Source: DASSBR01 sp035708085
GTDB lineage: Bacteria > Pseudomonadota > Gammaproteobacteria > Natronospirales > DASSBR01
DNA: 64,000 bases
Assembly (NCBI GenBank): GCA_035708085.1
Contig: DASSTE010000074.1
Coordinates: forward strand, 62,001 to 126,000
Reading direction: 5' to 3'
Shown: one piece after another, positions 25,130-34,159 of the stretch
Layout: every line of letters begins with the position of its first letter
Numbering within the stretch: the first letter of the stretch is position 1
Program-made: the position numbers and the translations under genes
Notes under the pieces: generated by a model
The model's input: only the letters and a program-made list of their open reading frames with translations
What the model was told of the DNA's origin: nothing
The model's database searches: none

Positions 25130-26371
25130 ATGCGCGTTCAAATTATTGGTGCCGGTATCGTCGGCCTGAGTACTGCGCTTGCGCTGGTGGAACGCGGCTG
25201 CGAAGTCGAAGTGCTCGATCCCTTGCCGCCGGGTAACGGGACCAGCCGGGCTAACGGCGGACAGCTTTCCTACGCTTACATTGCGCCCCTCGCGAGCCCC
25301 GAAATTCTGCACAAGCTTCCCAAATGGCTGCTGGCGGAGTCGAGCCCGACCCGCGTTTACGACGCATTCGACCCGGTATTATGGCAATGGGGGGCGAAAT
25401 TCCTGCGCGCCTGTACGCGCCGGAAGGCGCACAACAGTGTCGCCTCGCTCGGGCCGCTGGGCCGGTCGAGCCAGGAGATCCTCAACCGTTGGCGGGCCGA
25501 TTACAAACTGGATTTCGACTGGCGCGCCAACGGTAAGCTGGTCTTTCACCGCGATCCGCACGACTTCCACGCGGCACGCGACCAGGTCGCATGGCAGGCT
25601 TCGCTCGGCATTGAGCAGCAGATCCTGTCGCCCCGGGAGACGGTCGATCTTGAGCCGGCGCTCGAGCACCTCGAGCACCAGATCCGCGGCGCCGTGTGGA
25701 CGCCGACCGAGGAAGTCGGCGATTGCTACAAGCTCTGCCAGGAACTGGCGCGGACTTTGCGTCAGTTGGGTGGCGAAATCCGCCAGACGCGCGTGACCGG
25801 CATCCGGGTGTCGCGCCGCCGGCTGGTCGCGCTGACGACCGACGATGGCGACATCGACAGCTCGGCGACTGTGGTCGCTGCCGGCATTGCATCCCGCAAT
25901 CTGCTGAAGCCGCTGGGCATCCGCCTGCCGCTTTACCCGCTCAAGGGCTACAGCCTGACGTATGACGGCATCGACCGTGCTGCCGTACCGAAAGCGAGCG
26001 TCACGGACTATTTTCGCAAAACGGTTTGCGCGCGCATAGGCGAACGGCTACGGCTGGCGGGTATTGCGGATATGGACGGGCAGAACCTGACGATGCGGCC
26101 GTCGCGCATGGCGCTGCTGAAGGAGCAGGCCGCCGCGTTGCTGCCGGTGGTGGCCGCGCGACAGCCGGCCGTCGAGTGGGTCGGCCTGCGACCCGCGACG
26201 CCGGATGGCATACCGATCATCGGCACGACCCGGGTTCACGGGCTCTGGGTCAATGCCGGTCAGGGTGCGCTGGGCTTTACACTCGCCCCGGCCAGCGCGG
26301 TTGAAGTTGCAGAGAAGATCGTCCCTGCGGGCGGCCTGCAGCAGCAAGCTGAACGGGAACGCCATGCGTAG
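25130..26371 (+). CDS. FAD-dependent oxidoreductase, D-amino acid dehydrogenase (DadA)-like
   Basis: 413 residues from the ATG at 25130 (GGGAG just upstream). The dinucleotide-binding motif IIGAGIVGLSTALALVERG is at residues 5-23. SRANGGQLSYAYIAPLASPEI, RPATPDGIPIIGTT and LWVNAGQGALGFTLAPASA are the hallmarks of the DadA branch of the DAO family, which oxidises D-amino acids to 2-oxo acids and passes electrons to the respiratory chain. There is no signal peptide, so it would work on the cytoplasmic side. It overlaps the D-aminoacylase gene by 8 nt: one enzyme frees D-amino acids, the other burns them. Proposed direct target of the divergent LysR. Confidence 0.88.
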   Translation: MRVQIIGAGIVGLSTALALVERGCEVEVLDPLPPGNGTSRANGGQLSYAYIAPLASPEILHKLPKWLLAESSPTRVYDAFDPVLWQWGAKFLRACTRRKAHNSVASLGPLGRSSQEILNRWRADYKLDFDWRANGKLVFHRDPHDFHAARDQVAWQASLGIEQQILSPRETVDLEPALEHLEHQIRGAVWTPTEEVGDCYKLCQELARTLRQLGGEIRQTRVTGIRVSRRRLVALTTDDGDIDSSATVVAAGIASRNLLKPLGIRLPLYPLKGYSLTYDGIDRAAVPKASVTDYFRKTVCARIGERLRLAGIADMDGQNLTMRPSRMALLKEQAAALLPVVAARQPAVEWVGLRPATPDGIPIIGTTRVHGLWVNAGQGALGFTLAPASAVEVAEKIVPAGGLQQQAERERHA

Positions 26372-28055
26372 GACGACCTACATCCTGGCGATCCTGCTGT
26401 TGAGTGTCCTCGGGGCGCTTGCATCCGCCGGGGCCGGTGCGCCGGAAACATACGACTTGGTCATCCGCAATGGCCACATCATCAACGGCACCGGCTCGCC
26501 GTGGTTTCACGGCGATATCGCAATTTCGGACGGTCGCATTGTCGCTATCGGCCGGCTCGGGAGTGTGCATGCGAAGCAAGTGATCGACGCGCACGGCATG
26601 GTCGTCGCGCCCGGCTTCATCGACATGCTGGATCAATCCGCGCTGACGTTGCTGGTTGACGGCCACGCGCCATCCAAAATATTCCAGGGCGTGACCACGG
26701 TCATCACCGGCGAAGGCGAATCCGTCGCGCCGCTTAATGCCGCGATCATCAAGGAAAACATGCCGGCCTACCGGCACTATCACATCAAGCCGACCTGGCG
26801 GACGCTGGGCGGCTATTTCAAGCGGCTGCGAAAGCAGGGCATCGCGGTCAACTTCGGCACCTATGTCGGCGCCGCCACCGCACGGGAAATGGTGATCGGC
26901 TACGGCGATAGCAAGGCGACGCCGGCTGAACTGAAGCAAATGCAGGCGGTGGTAGCGCGCGCCATGCGGGCCGGTGCCTTCGGTGTATCGACGGCCCTGC
27001 AGTATCCGCCCGCAACCTACAGCACGACGCCGGAGCTTGTCGCGCTGGCGGAAACCGCGGCGCGCTTCGGCGGCATCTATGCGACCCACATGCGCAGCGA
27101 GGGCAACGCAGAGATGGCTGCGCTAGATGAGGTGTTCGCCATCGCGCGCAAGGCGCACATTCCGGCTGAAATCTTCCATCTCAAGGTGGCCGGCCACCAG
27201 AACTGGGGCAGCATGCCGCAGGTAATCGCAAAGATCGACGCTGTGCGCAATGCCGGTCTCGACGTCAGCGCCGACACCTATGCCTACACCGCCTGGGGCA
27301 ACGATCTGGCATCGTTTATTCCACCGTGGGCGCATGCCGGGGGCACCGCAAAGCTGCTTGCGCGGCTCAAAAACCCCCAGACTCGCACGCGGATCGAACA
27401 AGATATGCGGACGCCGTCGGATGCGTGGAGCAACGATTGGCTGGAAGTGCCGGGGCCGCACGCGGTCGAAATCACGTCGGTCGGCAATCCGGCGCTCAAG
27501 GGGCTTGAAGGCAGGCGCCTCGACGACATCGCGAAAAGCTGGCACGAAAAGCCGATCGATACGCTGCTCGACATTTTGATCAAGGATCATGTCGCCACCG
27601 ACGTCGCCGTCTTCGGCATGTCGCAGCCGGACGTGACGCTCGCGCTCAAGCAACCCTGGGTGTCGATCGACGACGATTCGGCCGCGCAGGCGCCGACGGG
27701 ATTGCTGGGCGAGGGTCATCCGCACCCGCGCGCCTACGCGACATTTCCGCGCATCATCGAGAAATACGTCCGCAAGGACCACGTGCTGACGTTGCCGGAT
27801 GCGATTCGCAAGATGACGGCTTTGCCCGCGCAGCGCATGGGCCTGACGCAGCGCGGCGTGATCAAAAAAGGCATGTTCGCGGATATCGTGATTTTTGATC
27901 CCGCCAAGGTGCATGCGCCGGCGACGTTCGAGAAACCGAAACAGCTTGCCGAGGGCATGGCGTACGTGCTGGTGAACGGCGTACCGGTAATTGCAAAAGG
28001 CAAAATGACACAGGCATTGCCGGGCCGGGTTCTGTACGGGCCGGGGCACCGCTAA
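26364..28055 (+). CDS. N-acyl-D-amino-acid deacylase-like amidohydrolase, secreted, atypical metal site
   Basis: 563 residues. The ATG at 26364 opens a signal peptide (MRRTTYILAILLLSVLGALASAGAGA), so it is likely periplasmic, whereas known D-aminoacylases are cytoplasmic. The D-aminoacylase pattern is clear: YDLVIRNGHIINGTGSPW, HAKQVIDAHGMVVAPGFID, YATHMRSEG (H242), EIFHLKVAGHQNWG (H272). The usual HxH after PGFID is missing (PGFIDMLDQS), and the metal-binding Cys region of the family reads ITGEGES. The remaining sites fit a one-metal or changed centre. It may cleave N-acyl-D-amino acids, including lactoyl or acetyl conjugates, or be inactive in that sense. Middle gene of the operon. Confidence 0.8.
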   Translation: MRRTTYILAILLLSVLGALASAGAGAPETYDLVIRNGHIINGTGSPWFHGDIAISDGRIVAIGRLGSVHAKQVIDAHGMVVAPGFIDMLDQSALTLLVDGHAPSKIFQGVTTVITGEGESVAPLNAAIIKENMPAYRHYHIKPTWRTLGGYFKRLRKQGIAVNFGTYVGAATAREMVIGYGDSKATPAELKQMQAVVARAMRAGAFGVSTALQYPPATYSTTPELVALAETAARFGGIYATHMRSEGNAEMAALDEVFAIARKAHIPAEIFHLKVAGHQNWGSMPQVIAKIDAVRNAGLDVSADTYAYTAWGNDLASFIPPWAHAGGTAKLLARLKNPQTRTRIEQDMRTPSDAWSNDWLEVPGPHAVEITSVGNPALKGLEGRRLDDIAKSWHEKPIDTLLDILIKDHVATDVAVFGMSQPDVTLALKQPWVSIDDDSAAQAPTGLLGEGHPHPRAYATFPRIIEKYVRKDHVLTLPDAIRKMTALPAQRMGLTQRGVIKKGMFADIVIFDPAKVHAPATFEKPKQLAEGMAYVLVNGVPVIAKGKMTQALPGRVLYGPGHR

Positions 28056-28067
28056 GGAGGAAAGAAT

Positions 28068-29156
28068 ATGACCGCAAAGAAAACGATAGTATTGCTGTTC
28101 AGCCTGACTTTCGCGCTGCTCGCGGTGCAGACCGCCCGCGCGGAAACCTTCAAGTCCGAGAACCTGTTTTACATGGTCGATACGCTGGATTCGTTTACCA
28201 GCTTCAAGAGCCATGCCGACGAAATCTCGATCGTGGTGCCGGCGGCCTATCATCTCGACCAGTACGGCACAGTGTACGGCGGCGTCGATCCGCGCGTGCT
28301 GACCATTGCCAAGGCGCATCACGTCATGGTCATGCCGATCATCGCGACGTTCGACCAGCAGGCGATTCATACATTTCTGAACGATCCGCAGGCGCGGGCG
28401 CGGGCGATCCGGCTGATGCTGTTTTACGCCAACAAATATCACTATTACGGTTGGCAATTTGATCTCGAAAATGTGCACGTCACCGACGGCGACGCGTACA
28501 CAGACTTCTATCGCCAGGCTGCCGATGCCCTGCACAAGCACGGCTACAAGATCAGCATGGCGGTGGTGAAGTCGGATCAGCCGGCGCCGAACGCCGGCCA
28601 TAGCGGATTCAGCCGGTTCCTGTACGAAAACTGGCGCGGCGCGTTCAATTTCAGAAAGCTGGCGAAGTTCGGCGATTTCATGTCGTTCATGTCCTACGAC
28701 GAGCACACGTCATTGACGCCGCCCGGACCGGTCGCCGGTATTCCGTGGATGGTCAACATGGCCAACTACCTGGTCAAGCTGGGCATCGATCCGCAGAAGA
28801 TATCGTTCGGTATCCCGACTTATTCGGATTATTGGTATCCGGCCTACAGCGAAAAGAAGGGTCCGCATTCGACCCGCGACGAGATCAGTTACAGAGAAGT
28901 CGAAAATTTACTGGATCGCTACCAGGCGCAGCCGCACTGGATGGCGAAGCAGGGCGTCGATTATGCGCGCTGGACCGATCCCAACGGCGTGTTCAGCTGG
29001 ATGTTTATCGAGAATGCGCGGTCTTTCGCAAAGAAGCTGCAACTGATTCCGAAATACCACTTCCGCGGTTTTTCGGCGTGGGTGCTGGGTTACGAAGATC
29101 CGGGAATCTGGAAGGTACTTGGCCGGCAGACGCAGCCGGTGCATTACGGCCAGTAA
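28068..29156 (+). CDS. GH18-like glycoside hydrolase
   Basis: 362 residues, start 28068 with GGAGG 7 nt upstream, signal peptide ending TARA. The barrel shows YGWQFDLENVH, which matches the end of the GH18 DxxDxDxE motif (D132, E134), and FGDFMSFMSYDEHT for the following strand (MxYD), with FSAWVLGYEDPGIW near the end. Chitinases, endo-GlcNAc-ases and spore-cortex YaaH-type enzymes share this pattern, so a beta-1,4-GlcNAc bond is the expected target. 12 nt after the D-aminoacylase. The link of a GlcNAc-ase to D-amino-acid enzymes supports a peptidoglycan-like substrate. Confidence 0.8.
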   Translation: MTAKKTIVLLFSLTFALLAVQTARAETFKSENLFYMVDTLDSFTSFKSHADEISIVVPAAYHLDQYGTVYGGVDPRVLTIAKAHHVMVMPIIATFDQQAIHTFLNDPQARARAIRLMLFYANKYHYYGWQFDLENVHVTDGDAYTDFYRQAADALHKHGYKISMAVVKSDQPAPNAGHSGFSRFLYENWRGAFNFRKLAKFGDFMSFMSYDEHTSLTPPGPVAGIPWMVNMANYLVKLGIDPQKISFGIPTYSDYWYPAYSEKKGPHSTRDEISYREVENLLDRYQAQPHWMAKQGVDYARWTDPNGVFSWMFIENARSFAKKLQLIPKYHFRGFSAWVLGYEDPGIWKVLGRQTQPVHYGQ

Positions 29157-29163
29157 TTTGTTC

Positions 29164-29191
29164 CGTCGTTCCTGCGCAGTCAGGAACGACG
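29164..29191. terminator. Hairpin at the GH18 / glcF convergent junction
   Basis: CGTCGTTCCTG, loop CGCAGT, CAGGAACGACG: 11-bp stem between convergent genes. It may end transcription from both sides; no U-run, so partly Rho-dependent. Sequence belongs to the same palindrome class as 16447-16472. Confidence 0.6.
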
Positions 29192-29212
29192 AGAATGGGG
29201 TGATGCTGCCAA

Positions 29213-30433
29213 TCAGGTGATGTCCGGGTCATCCAGCAACTCGATCCAATGACGCACCGGCACTTCCGCTTCGCTGCCCAGGTGCAGCTGGCAGCCGATG
29301 TTGGCGGTGACGATGATTTCCGGGCTGCTCTCCTGCAGCGCGTCGAGCTTGTTGCGCAGCAACGGCTCGGCCAGCTTTTTCTGCAGCAGCGAATAGGTGC
29401 CGGCCGAGCCGCAGCACAGGTGGCTGTCGCGTACCGGCACCAGATCGAAACCCGCGGTTCTTAAAGCCCGCTCCGCCAGGCCGACCACCTTTTGTGCGTG
29501 CTGCAGCGTGCAGGGCGGGTGCCAGGCGATGCGGCGGCCATTGCCGATACCGGCGAACGCTTCCAGATTCTCGCGTGCCAGCACTTCGCTCAGATCCAGC
29601 GTCAGTTCCGCAACCCGCGCCGCCTTGTGGGCGTAATCCGGGTCGTCGCGCAGCAGATGGCCGTATTCGCGCACCATCGCCCCGCAGCCGCTGGCGGTCA
29701 TCACCAGCGCCTCGGCGCCGGCGTCGATGTACGGCCACCACGCGTCGATGTTGCGGCGCATCAACGCCTTGGCCTCTTCGGGCGCTGTCAGGTGATGGCT
29801 GATCGCGCCGCAGCAGCCGGCGCCTGCAGGTCGTTGCAAGTCGACGCCCAGTTTCGCGAGCACGCGCGCCGCCGCCGCATTGGTTGCGGGGGCGGCCACC
29901 GGCTGCACGCAGCCGTCCAGCACCAGCATTTTGCGAGCGAGCGCCCGGCTGGCGGGCCAGATAGTGGATCCTGCACGCCCGGGTGTTTTGTACATGCCGC
30001 CGGACAGCCGCTGCGGTGCGATCCGACCCAGCTTGTAGAGCAGGGCGAAGCGCCTAGGATACGGCACGATCGCGCGCAGCGCGCGGCGCATGATACGCTC
30101 CAGGAGGGGTCGCTTTACCTGCGCGTCCACTGCGGCGCGGCCGATATCGGCGAGCCGGCCGTATTGCACGCCGGACGGGCAGGTCGTTTCGCAGGCGCGG
30201 CAGGTCAGGCAGCGGTCGAGGTGCAATTGCGTCTTGCGGCTCGGCGCCTCACCTTCGAGCACCATTTTCATCAGGTAGATGCGGCCGCGCGGTCCATCCA
30301 GTTCGTCGCCAACCAATTGGTATGTGGGGCAGGTGGCGGTGCAAAAGCCGCAATGCACGCAGGCGTGCAAAATGGCTTCGGCCTCGCGGCCGTCGGCGGT
30401 CAGCCTGAATTGTTCCGGCAGGTTCGTTTGCAT
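29213..30433 (-). CDS. glcF: Glycolate oxidase iron-sulfur subunit GlcF
   Basis: 406 residues. Two 4Fe-4S ferredoxin motifs near the N-terminus (CVHCGFCTATCP and CLTCRACETTCP) followed by the paired CCG domains (GAGCCGAIS, HLCCGSAGTYS), as in GlcF. The start ATG at 30433 overlaps the GlcE stop by 1 nt (TGATG); a TTG one codon earlier is unlikely. GlcDEF oxidises glycolate (and D-lactate) to glyoxylate (pyruvate) and feeds electrons to quinones. Last gene of the minus-strand operon MFS-aminotransferase-GlcD-GlcE-GlcF. Confidence 0.93.
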   Translation of the reverse strand: MQTNLPEQFRLTADGREAEAILHACVHCGFCTATCPTYQLVGDELDGPRGRIYLMKMVLEGEAPSRKTQLHLDRCLTCRACETTCPSGVQYGRLADIGRAAVDAQVKRPLLERIMRRALRAIVPYPRRFALLYKLGRIAPQRLSGGMYKTPGRAGSTIWPASRALARKMLVLDGCVQPVAAPATNAAAARVLAKLGVDLQRPAGAGCCGAISHHLTAPEEAKALMRRNIDAWWPYIDAGAEALVMTASGCGAMVREYGHLLRDDPDYAHKAARVAELTLDLSEVLARENLEAFAGIGNGRRIAWHPPCTLQHAQKVVGLAERALRTAGFDLVPVRDSHLCCGSAGTYSLLQKKLAEPLLRNKLDALQESSPEIIVTANIGCQLHLGSEAEVPVRHWIELLDDPDIT

Positions 30434-31497
30434 CAAAGCTCCGGATACATGCGACCGCGATTAAAAATGTGCTGCGGGTCCATCGCGTCCTTGAGGCGCT
30501 TGTGAAGCCGCATCAGCGGTTCCGGCAGCGGATGATAAGGTGCATCGTCCCGCTCCGGCGCCCGGAACAGCATAGCGTGTCCGCCATGTCCCGCCGCCGC
30601 GGTGCGAATCGTGGCGGCCGGTGCGTCGCTTCTGAGCCAGCGTAGCGCGCCGCCCCATTCGATCAATTGCTCGCCAGGCAGTTCCGGCAGCGCCGCCGGC
30701 GGAAGCGACACGCGCCACAGAGGGCGTTCGCCGCCGAAGAAAGGCCGCCGCTGCTCGCGGATATCCTGCCAGAATGAATCTGCATCCGGGAGTTCGTCGC
30801 CGCCGATGATCGCCCGCGCTTTTGCCAGCGCGCTCGATGTACCGGACAAGCGCACGTAAAGGTGCTTATTCTCGATGCAGGACGCGGAGATCGGCAGCGG
30901 TCTGGCAGCCCAGCGGCACAAGGTTTCAATTGCCTCGCGCAGTGCCGACGGCTGCGCGAGCGTGATTTCCTCGCGCGGGCGCGGCAGCACTTTCAGGCTC
31001 ACATCAAGCATCACGCCCAGCGTGCCCATTGCGCCGGCCATGAGCCGCGACAGGTCGTAGCCGGCCACGTTTTTCATCACTTCGCCGCCGAAATGCAGGA
31101 TCTCGCCGCGCCCGTTGACGATGCGGACGCCGAGCACGAAATCGCGCGCGGCACCGGCATACGGGCGGCGCGGGCCGGAGAGGTTCGCCGCAATCGTGCC
31201 GCCGAGAGTGGCGCCGGCGCCGAAATGCGGCGGCTCGAAGGCGAACATCTGGTCGCGCTCCGCCAGCAGTGCTTCGAGTTCGGCCACGGACGTGCCGGCG
31301 CGGGCAGTCAGGACGAGTTCTTCCGGATAGTAGTCGACTACGCCGCAATGGTTGCCGACTGCCAGCGGCTCGCCCGGCATCTGGCGGCCGAGAAAGCGCT
31401 TGGTGCCGCCACCGATAATCGCGACCGGCGTCCGCCGCCCGACCGCATCGGCAACGCGCGCCCGGATGTCCGCGCTTGAATCGCAAGATGCCGTCAA
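30433..31497 (-). CDS. glcE: Glycolate oxidase FAD-binding subunit GlcE
   Basis: 354 residues. PCMH-type FAD domain with VAIIGGGTKRFLG, GATLGGTIAANLSGPRRPYAG and EVMKNVAGYDLSRLMAGAMGTLGVMLDVSLKVLPRP, all typical of GlcE. The frame is open much further upstream but that part overlaps GlcD in another frame. A TTG at 31497 overlaps the GlcD stop as TTGA, the same 4-nt coupling as other pairs here, and is the likely start. Confidence 0.9.
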   Translation of the reverse strand: MTASCDSSADIRARVADAVGRRTPVAIIGGGTKRFLGRQMPGEPLAVGNHCGVVDYYPEELVLTARAGTSVAELEALLAERDQMFAFEPPHFGAGATLGGTIAANLSGPRRPYAGAARDFVLGVRIVNGRGEILHFGGEVMKNVAGYDLSRLMAGAMGTLGVMLDVSLKVLPRPREEITLAQPSALREAIETLCRWAARPLPISASCIENKHLYVRLSGTSSALAKARAIIGGDELPDADSFWQDIREQRRPFFGGERPLWRVSLPPAALPELPGEQLIEWGGALRWLRSDAPAATIRTAAAGHGGHAMLFRAPERDDAPYHPLPEPLMRLHKRLKDAMDPQHIFNRGRMYPEL

Positions 31498-32975
31498 AAG
31501 CGCTCCAGCTCCGGAAACGGCAACTCGCCTCCGTGGACGTGCAGGCCGCCGTACTCGGCACAGCGTTTCAGCAGCGGCACAGCCTTGCCCGGATTGAGCA
31601 AACCGTTCGGATCGAACGCCGCCTTGATCGCGTGGAACTGCGTCAGCTCGGCCGACGAGAACTGGTCGCACATCTGGTTGATCTTTTCGACGCCGACGCC
31701 GTGCTCGCCGGTCACCGTGCCGCCGACCTCGACGCAGAGCCTGAGAATGTCGCCGCCCAAAAGTTCAGCACGCTCAAGCTCGCCCGGCCGGCCCGCGTCG
31801 TACAGGATCATCGGATGCAGGTTACCGTCGCCGGCATGGAAGACGTTGGCGACCGCGAGGCCGTGCTTGCGCCCGAATTCCTGGATGCGCCGCAACACGA
31901 GCGGCAGGTGCTTGCGGGGAATTGTGCCGTCGGTGCAGTAGTAATCGGGGGAGACGCGGCCCATCGCCGGAAACGCCATCTTGCGCCCGGCCCAGAACCG
32001 GGCGCGCTCTTCTTCATCGCGCGATACGCGGGTCGCGCTCGCGCCGCATTCCGCCATGATGGCGGTGACGCGATCGATGTCGTCGGCGACCGCTTCGGCA
32101 GTGCCATCCAGCTCGCACAGCAATATCGCCTCGGCTTCGGTCGGATAGCCGCTGTGAACGAACGCCTCCGCCGCACGGATCGCTGGGTTGTCCATCATCT
32201 CGAGCCCTGCCGGAATAATGCCGGCCGCGATTACCGCACCCACTGCGGCGCCGGCCTGCTCGACATCACTGAACGCCGCCAGCACGACGCGTGCCGTGTC
32301 CGGCTTTGGCACCAGCTTGACGGTGACTTCGACAATCACGCCGAGCATGCCTTCGGAGCCGGTGGCGAGCGCCAGCAGGTCGAAGCCGGGTGCATCGAGC
32401 GCGTCCGCACCGAGCGTCAGCAGCTCGCCGTCGATCGTCACCAATTTCAGCTTGAGGATGTTGTGCACGGTCAGGCCGTACTTGAGGCAGTGCACGCCGC
32501 CGGCGTTTTCGGCGACATTGCCGCCGATGGTGCAGGCGATCTGCGACGACGGATCCGGCGCGTAATACAGGCCGTACGGCGCCGCCGCCTCGGAAATCGC
32601 CAGGTTGCGCACGCCGGGCTGCACCCGCATCGTGCGGTTGCCGGGGTCGATGTCGAGAATCGACATGAAGCGGGCGAGGCTCAGCAGCAAGCCGTCGCCC
32701 AGCGGCAGCGCGCCGCCGGACAGGCCGGTACCGGCGCCGCGCGCCACCACCGGCAGGCCGCGTTCGTGGCAGGTGCGCAGGATTTGCTGCACCTGCTCGA
32801 TCGTGCGCGGCAGCACGGCGACCATCGGCGTCTGGCGATACGCCGACAGGCCGTCGCACTCGTACGGGCGCAGGTCTTCTTCGGCGTGCAGGATCGCATC
32901 GTCCGGCAGAAACCGGCGCAGGGCGGCGATCAGGCCGCGCTTGTCGATGGCGGGTTTACCGGCGGAAGCAGTCAT
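31494..32975 (-). CDS. glcD: Glycolate/D-lactate oxidase subunit GlcD
   Basis: 493 residues. FAD-binding type 4 domain (VVARGAGTGLSGGALPLGDG, GGNVAENAGGVHCLKYGLTVHNILKLKLV) and FAD-linked oxidase C-terminal domain (VFHAGDGNLHPMILYD, GGTVTGEHGVGVEK). The family oxidises 2-hydroxy acids. Glycolate is the usual substrate when GlcE and GlcF are present, but D-lactate, the ether group of MurNAc, is also used by relatives. Start at 32975 overlaps the aminotransferase stop by 4 nt (ATGA). Confidence 0.93.
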   Translation of the reverse strand: MTASAGKPAIDKRGLIAALRRFLPDDAILHAEEDLRPYECDGLSAYRQTPMVAVLPRTIEQVQQILRTCHERGLPVVARGAGTGLSGGALPLGDGLLLSLARFMSILDIDPGNRTMRVQPGVRNLAISEAAAPYGLYYAPDPSSQIACTIGGNVAENAGGVHCLKYGLTVHNILKLKLVTIDGELLTLGADALDAPGFDLLALATGSEGMLGVIVEVTVKLVPKPDTARVVLAAFSDVEQAGAAVGAVIAAGIIPAGLEMMDNPAIRAAEAFVHSGYPTEAEAILLCELDGTAEAVADDIDRVTAIMAECGASATRVSRDEEERARFWAGRKMAFPAMGRVSPDYYCTDGTIPRKHLPLVLRRIQEFGRKHGLAVANVFHAGDGNLHPMILYDAGRPGELERAELLGGDILRLCVEVGGTVTGEHGVGVEKINQMCDQFSSAELTQFHAIKAAFDPNGLLNPGKAVPLLKRCAEYGGLHVHGGELPFPELERF

Positions 32976-34159
32976 TCACTTTGATGCCACGATCGCTGTG
33001 CCGCCGCCAGCCCTGTGCCGGGCTCTACATCGTGCCCGTGCGCGCGCAGCACGCTTTCGAGCGCCGCCAGCAACCGCAGCACGAAGACCGGCTGCGATCC
33101 ATAGCCCATCAGGCCGACGCGCAGCATGCGCGGCTTGAACGGCCCGAGCCCGGTCGCGACTTCAATGCCGAAGTCATTCAACAGCGACTTTTGCACGCTG
33201 CCCGCATCGACACCGTCCGGCAGCAGTACGCCGGCTACCGTGTGCAGGCTGTGTTCGGGCGCGGCCAGAATCTTCAGCCCCAGCGCCTCCACGGCGGCGC
33301 GCAATGCACCGTAATTGCGCTGGTGGCGCGTCCAGCGGCGCTCGGGTCCCTCGTGATGCAGGCTCAGCAGCGCCGCGCGCAGCGCGTAGACCAGCGGCGC
33401 CGAGATCGTATGGTGGTACTGGCCCTGGTACCAGTATTTTTCCAGCGCCGGCACGTCGAGATAAAAGCTCGCGACCGGCGATTTGCGATTGCGCACGCGC
33501 TCCATCGCGCGTTCGTTGAGCGTCAGCGGCGCCATGCCGGCCGGCGCGCCGAGCGCCTTCTGGCTGCCGCTGTAGCAGACGTCGATGCCCGCAGCATCGA
33601 TATCGATAGGATGACCTCCGAGCGACGCAACGGTATCCACAATCAGCAGCGCGTCGAGCTCATGCGCCGCTGCGGCGATATCGGCAATATTGTTCTGGGC
33701 AACGCCGGTCGAGGTTTCGCCGTGCACGACGCCGACCACGCGCGGGCGCACCTGGCGGATCGTGTCGCGCAGACGGTCGGGATCGAGCGGCGCGCCCCAT
33801 TTGGCGTCGACGCGTGTCACTTTCGCGCCCAGGCGCTCGGCCATCGACGCCAGCCGCTCGCCGAAGTAACCCATCGTGCCGATCACGACCGGGTCGCCGG
33901 CCTCGATCGTGTTGCACAGCGCCGCCTGCATCCCGGAAGTGCCGGTGCCGGACAGGGCGATCGCAAAGTCGTTCGTGGTCTGAAAGGCCTCCCGCAGCAG
34001 TACCTTGAGTTCGTCGAATATTTGCAGCATCGCCGGGTCAACGTAACCCAGCGGCGGCAGCGTCATGGCCCGTAGCACTTCGGGATCAAGTTCGCTCGGG
34101 CCGGGGCCGAGCAGCACGCGCGTCGGCGGACGCTGGATTTCAAACAAATCGGGATTCAT
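32972..34159 (-). CDS. Class V aminotransferase, alanine/serine-glyoxylate type
   Basis: 395 residues. LLGPGPSELDPEVLRAM and SGTGTSGMQAALCN open the class V fold; the PLP lysine is K201 in CYSGSQKALGAPAG. Enzymes with these motifs (AGXT, SGAT, purine-catabolic PucG) transfer amino groups from Ala or Ser to glyoxylate, yielding glycine. Overlapping GlcD by 4 nt, it would take the glyoxylate made by GlcDEF. It lies directly after the MFS stop with no gap. Donor specificity cannot be read from sequence. Confidence 0.88.
   Translation of the reverse strand: MNPDLFEIQRPPTRVLLGPGPSELDPEVLRAMTLPPLGYVDPAMLQIFDELKVLLREAFQTTNDFAIALSGTGTSGMQAALCNTIEAGDPVVIGTMGYFGERLASMAERLGAKVTRVDAKWGAPLDPDRLRDTIRQVRPRVVGVVHGETSTGVAQNNIADIAAAAHELDALLIVDTVASLGGHPIDIDAAGIDVCYSGSQKALGAPAGMAPLTLNERAMERVRNRKSPVASFYLDVPALEKYWYQGQYHHTISAPLVYALRAALLSLHHEGPERRWTRHQRNYGALRAAVEALGLKILAAPEHSLHTVAGVLLPDGVDAGSVQKSLLNDFGIEVATGLGPFKPRMLRVGLMGYGSQPVFVLRLLAALESVLRAHGHDVEPGTGLAAAQRSWHQSE

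Noticed and set aside
31476..32984. 502-codon open frame opposite glcD
   Set aside because: Antisense shadow; GlcD motifs on the other strand are complete.
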